Origin: Rhodoferax sp.
GTDB taxonomy: Bacteria > Pseudomonadota > Gammaproteobacteria > Burkholderiales > Burkholderiaceae_C
Length of the DNA stretch: 7,684 bases
NCBI GenBank assembly: GCA_017880985.1
Contig: JADGRK010000109.1
Location: forward strand, 1 to 7,684
Reading direction: 5' to 3'
Shown piece after piece: positions 5,982 through 7,684 of this stretch. Each line of letters begins with the position of its first letter. Position 1 is the stretch's first letter. The notes beneath the pieces are model-generated. The model saw only the letters and a list, made by a program, of their open reading frames with translations. It searched no databases and was not told the origin of the DNA. The translations under genes were made by a program, and so were the position numbers.

Positions 5982-7484
5982 CTAGAACCGCAGCAGATCC
6001 GGGTGCTTGAGCTGGCCGCCGCGCACCAGCATCTTGCCGTATTCGGCGCAGCGCTGGAGCGTTGGAATCACTTTGCCGGGGTTGAGCAGGCCTTTCGGGT
6101 CGAAGGCGCGCTTGACGCCAAACATCTGCTCGTTTTCTGCTGCGCTGAATTGCACGCACATGGAATTGAGTTTCTCCACGCCAACCCCGTGTTCACCGGT
6201 GATGGTGCCGCCCATGGCGATGCTGGTTTCCAGGATGTCGGCACCAAACAATTCGGCGCGGTGCAGTTGCTCGGCCTGGTTGGCATCAAACAGGATCAGC
6301 GGGTGCAGGTTGCCATCGCCAGCGTGAAAAACATTGCAGCAACGCAGTTGGTATTTTTTTTCCATCTCCGCAATCGCCAGCAACATGTCGGCCAGCCGTT
6401 TGCGTGGAATGGTCGAGTCCATGCACATGTAGTCGGGGCTGATACGCCCACTGGCCGGGAAGGCATTCTTGCGCCCGCTCCAGAATTTGAGGCGCTCGGC
6501 TTCGTCGCGGCTCACTGCGATGGCGCTGGCACCGTGCCCGCGCAGCACGGCGCTCATGCGGCCAATTTCTTCTTCCACTTCTTCCGGCGTGCCGTCGCTT
6601 TCACACAGCAGTATCGCGGCCGCTGACAGGTCGTAGCCGGCATGCACATAGTCTTCCACTGCCGCCGTCATCGGCTTGTCCATCATCTCCAGCCCGGCCG
6701 GGATGATGCCTGCGGCGATGACCGCCGCCACTGCGTCACCGGCCTTGCGGATGTCGTCAAAACTGGCCATGATGCAGCGCGCCAGTTGCGGCCTGGGGAT
6801 CAGTTTGACCGTGACCTCCAGCGCCACGGCCAGCATACCTTCGGAACCGATGACGATGCTCATCAAATCAAAGCCGGGGCTGTCGAGCGCATCGGAGCCA
6901 AACACCACCGCCTCACCGTCCATCGTGAAACCCTTGATCTTGACGATGTTGTGCAACGTCAGCCCGTACTTCAGACAGTGCACGCCGCCTGAGTTCTCGG
7001 CCACGTTGCCGCCAATGGTGCAGGCAATCTGGCTCGACGGGTCGGGCGCGTAGTACAAGCCATGCGGGGCCGCTGCTTCGCTGATGGCCAGGTTGCGCAC
7101 CCCACATTGCACCACCGCCGTGCGACTGAATCGGTCAACCTTGATGATCTGGTTGAACTTGGCCAGCGACAGCGTGACCCCCAGCCGATGCGGCAGCGCG
7201 CCACCCGACAAACCGGTGCCGGCGCCGCGCGCCACCACCGGCACATCGAGCGCGTGGCAGCTTCGCAGCACCGCCTGCATCTGGGCTTCGGTCTCCGGCA
7301 AGGCCACCACCAGTGGGCGCTGCCGGTAAGCGCTCAGGCCGTCGCATTCATAGGGCGTGGTGTCTTCGCTGTTCCAGAGCAGCGCGTGCGCTGGCAAACA
7401 GGTCTGCAGCGCCTGCACCACTTGCGCCTGGCGCTCTGCTCTTTGTAGCGATTCCGGTGGTTCGGGGGGTTGGGATGAATTCAT
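5982..7484 (-). CDS. glcD: Glycolate oxidase FAD-binding subunit GlcD
   Basis: The 500-residue product (ATG 7484) closely resembles E. coli GlcD (499 residues) along its whole length, from TPYECDGLSAYR near residue 43 to the ending HPDLLRF. The FAD-binding half has VVARGAGTGLSGGALP at about 84-98 and APDPSSQIACTIGGNVAEN at about 146-164. The C-terminal half has NVFHAGDGNLHPLILFDAN at about 384-402 and GEHGVG at about 430-435, typical of FAD-linked oxidases of the GlcD/D-lactate dehydrogenase type. GlcD oxidises glycolate to glyoxylate together with GlcE and the iron-sulfur subunit GlcF. Neither follows here; lrgA comes 6 bp later. A GTG four codons upstream (7496) is an alternative start. Oxidation of D-lactate or another 2-hydroxyacid is possible, but the match to GlcD is better than to other family members I know. 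Confidence 0.93.
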   Translation of the reverse strand: MNSSQPPEPPESLQRAERQAQVVQALQTCLPAHALLWNSEDTTPYECDGLSAYRQRPLVVALPETEAQMQAVLRSCHALDVPVVARGAGTGLSGGALPHRLGVTLSLAKFNQIIKVDRFSRTAVVQCGVRNLAISEAAAPHGLYYAPDPSSQIACTIGGNVAENSGGVHCLKYGLTLHNIVKIKGFTMDGEAVVFGSDALDSPGFDLMSIVIGSEGMLAVALEVTVKLIPRPQLARCIMASFDDIRKAGDAVAAVIAAGIIPAGLEMMDKPMTAAVEDYVHAGYDLSAAAILLCESDGTPEEVEEEIGRMSAVLRGHGASAIAVSRDEAERLKFWSGRKNAFPASGRISPDYMCMDSTIPRKRLADMLLAIAEMEKKYQLRCCNVFHAGDGNLHPLILFDANQAEQLHRAELFGADILETSIAMGGTITGEHGVGVEKLNSMCVQFSAAENEQMFGVKRAFDPKGLLNPGKVIPTLQRCAEYGKMLVRGGQLKHPDLLRF

Positions 7485-7582
7485 GCTGGATTTCACGCGT
7501 CAATTAAGTTCGAGACCCGACTGTAGGGCCAAGCTCCGCTGCTGGCTGTGAGAAATTTTCCATGCTTCCTTGAAAAGGATAA

Positions 7583-7635
7583 TGCTATACTATTAATAGC
7601 TGTTTGGTAAATATGCACGGGGGCTAGAAGCCTAT
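7583..7635 (+). repeat. 53-bp dispersed repeat, copy B (upstream of glcD)
   Basis: This is the intergenic partner of 1958-2010, aligned without gaps (33 of 53 identical by hand count). It contains GCTAT (7584-7588) and ATAGC (7596-7600), inside which CTATTAATAG (7590-7599) is a perfect palindrome. A second hairpin, GGCT-AGA-AGCC, lies at 7622-7632. Its AT-rich left half stands out from the GC-rich surroundings. The form matches a short extragenic repeat I remember from Comamonadaceae, which I could not verify here. Confidence 0.55.
7584..7611 (-). promoter_or_regulatory. Candidate sigma-70 promoter for glcD-lrgA-lrgB
   Basis: On the minus strand TTTACC (7611-7606, 4 of 6 to TTGACA) is followed after 16 nt by TATAGC (7589-7584, 4 of 6 to TATAAT). 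Transcription from here would give a leader of roughly 90-95 nt before the glcD ATG. The match is modest and lies within repeat copy B. A second weaker pair, TTGAAA near 7667 with an AT-rich TTTTAT 17 nt downstream, also exists. Confidence 0.3.
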
Positions 7636-7648
7636 TTGATATAAAATG

Positions 7649-7684
7649 TCAGGCCACGCCCTGTTTCAACCAGTCGGCAAAAGC
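7649..7684 (-). CDS. C-terminal end of an upstream gene (partial, unidentified)
   Basis: An open frame enters from the right edge and ends at TGA 7651-7649, giving the last eleven residues AFADWLKQGVA. This reads like a normal soluble protein tail; endings with a Phe-x-x-Trp-Leu block occur in LysR-type regulators, among others, but eleven residues do not allow a family call. It is on the same strand as glcD, with 164 bp between this stop and the glcD ATG. A short open frame starting at ATG 7646 on the plus strand also runs off the edge and cannot be excluded. Confidence 0.4.
   Translation of the reverse strand, partial: AFADWLKQGVA

Noticed and set aside
7646..7684. Plus-strand gene start at ATG 7646
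   Set aside because: There is no Shine-Dalgarno in front of it and only 13 codons are visible; the minus-strand tail AFADWLKQGVA looks more protein-like, but neither is proven.
1..7684. CRISPR array, tRNA/rRNA genes, insertion sequence or phage genes
   Set aside because: Reading both strands showed no regularly spaced repeats, no tRNA-like or rRNA-like segment, and no transposase, integrase or phage-like frame.

Overview
The window looks like a piece of a betaproteobacterial chromosome, most likely a member of the Comamonadaceae (Rhodoferax/Polaromonas-like). This rests on three things. The cytochrome c' closely resembles the Alcaligenes protein. The EIIA(Man)-HPr-EI cluster is of the betaproteobacterial kind. 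Two sorts of short dispersed repeat look like those I remember from comamonad genomes. The assignment is inference; no rRNA or other phylogenetic marker is present.

Left part (1-839): the 5' part of a cytochrome b561-type membrane protein runs leftward off the edge. Across an 89-bp gap it is divergent from a periplasmic cytochrome c' with an intact CxxCH haem site. A 222-bp gene-free stretch with small GC-rich hairpins follows (840-1061).

Centre (1062-4907, plus strand): a four-gene run made of an MFS permease, an EIIA of the mannose family, HPr (ptsH) and Enzyme I (ptsI). EIIA and HPr overlap by 32 nt. HPr and EI are separated by a 117-bp gap filled by a GC-rich repeat-like element. All phosphotransfer residues are present (EI His214, HPr His15 and Ser46, EIIA His10), but no EIIB or EIIC is seen, so this looks like a regulatory phosphorelay rather than a sugar-importing PTS.

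Right part (4910-7484, minus strand): a compact operon glcD-lrgA-lrgB, with 6 bp between glcD and lrgA and an 8-nt overlap between lrgA and lrgB. It ends 2 bp from the converging ptsI. It couples the FAD subunit of glycolate oxidase to an LrgA/LrgB membrane pair. Plant PLGG1, the chloroplast glycolate/glycerate transporter, is an LrgA-LrgB-type protein, so the operon can be read as a glycolate (or related 2-hydroxyacid) transport-and-oxidation module. This is the most interesting hypothesis in the window. The glcD upstream region holds a 53-bp repeat that aligns without gaps to a stretch inside the MFS gene, and it may carry the glcD promoter. The last 36 bases probably encode the C-terminus of another minus-strand gene.
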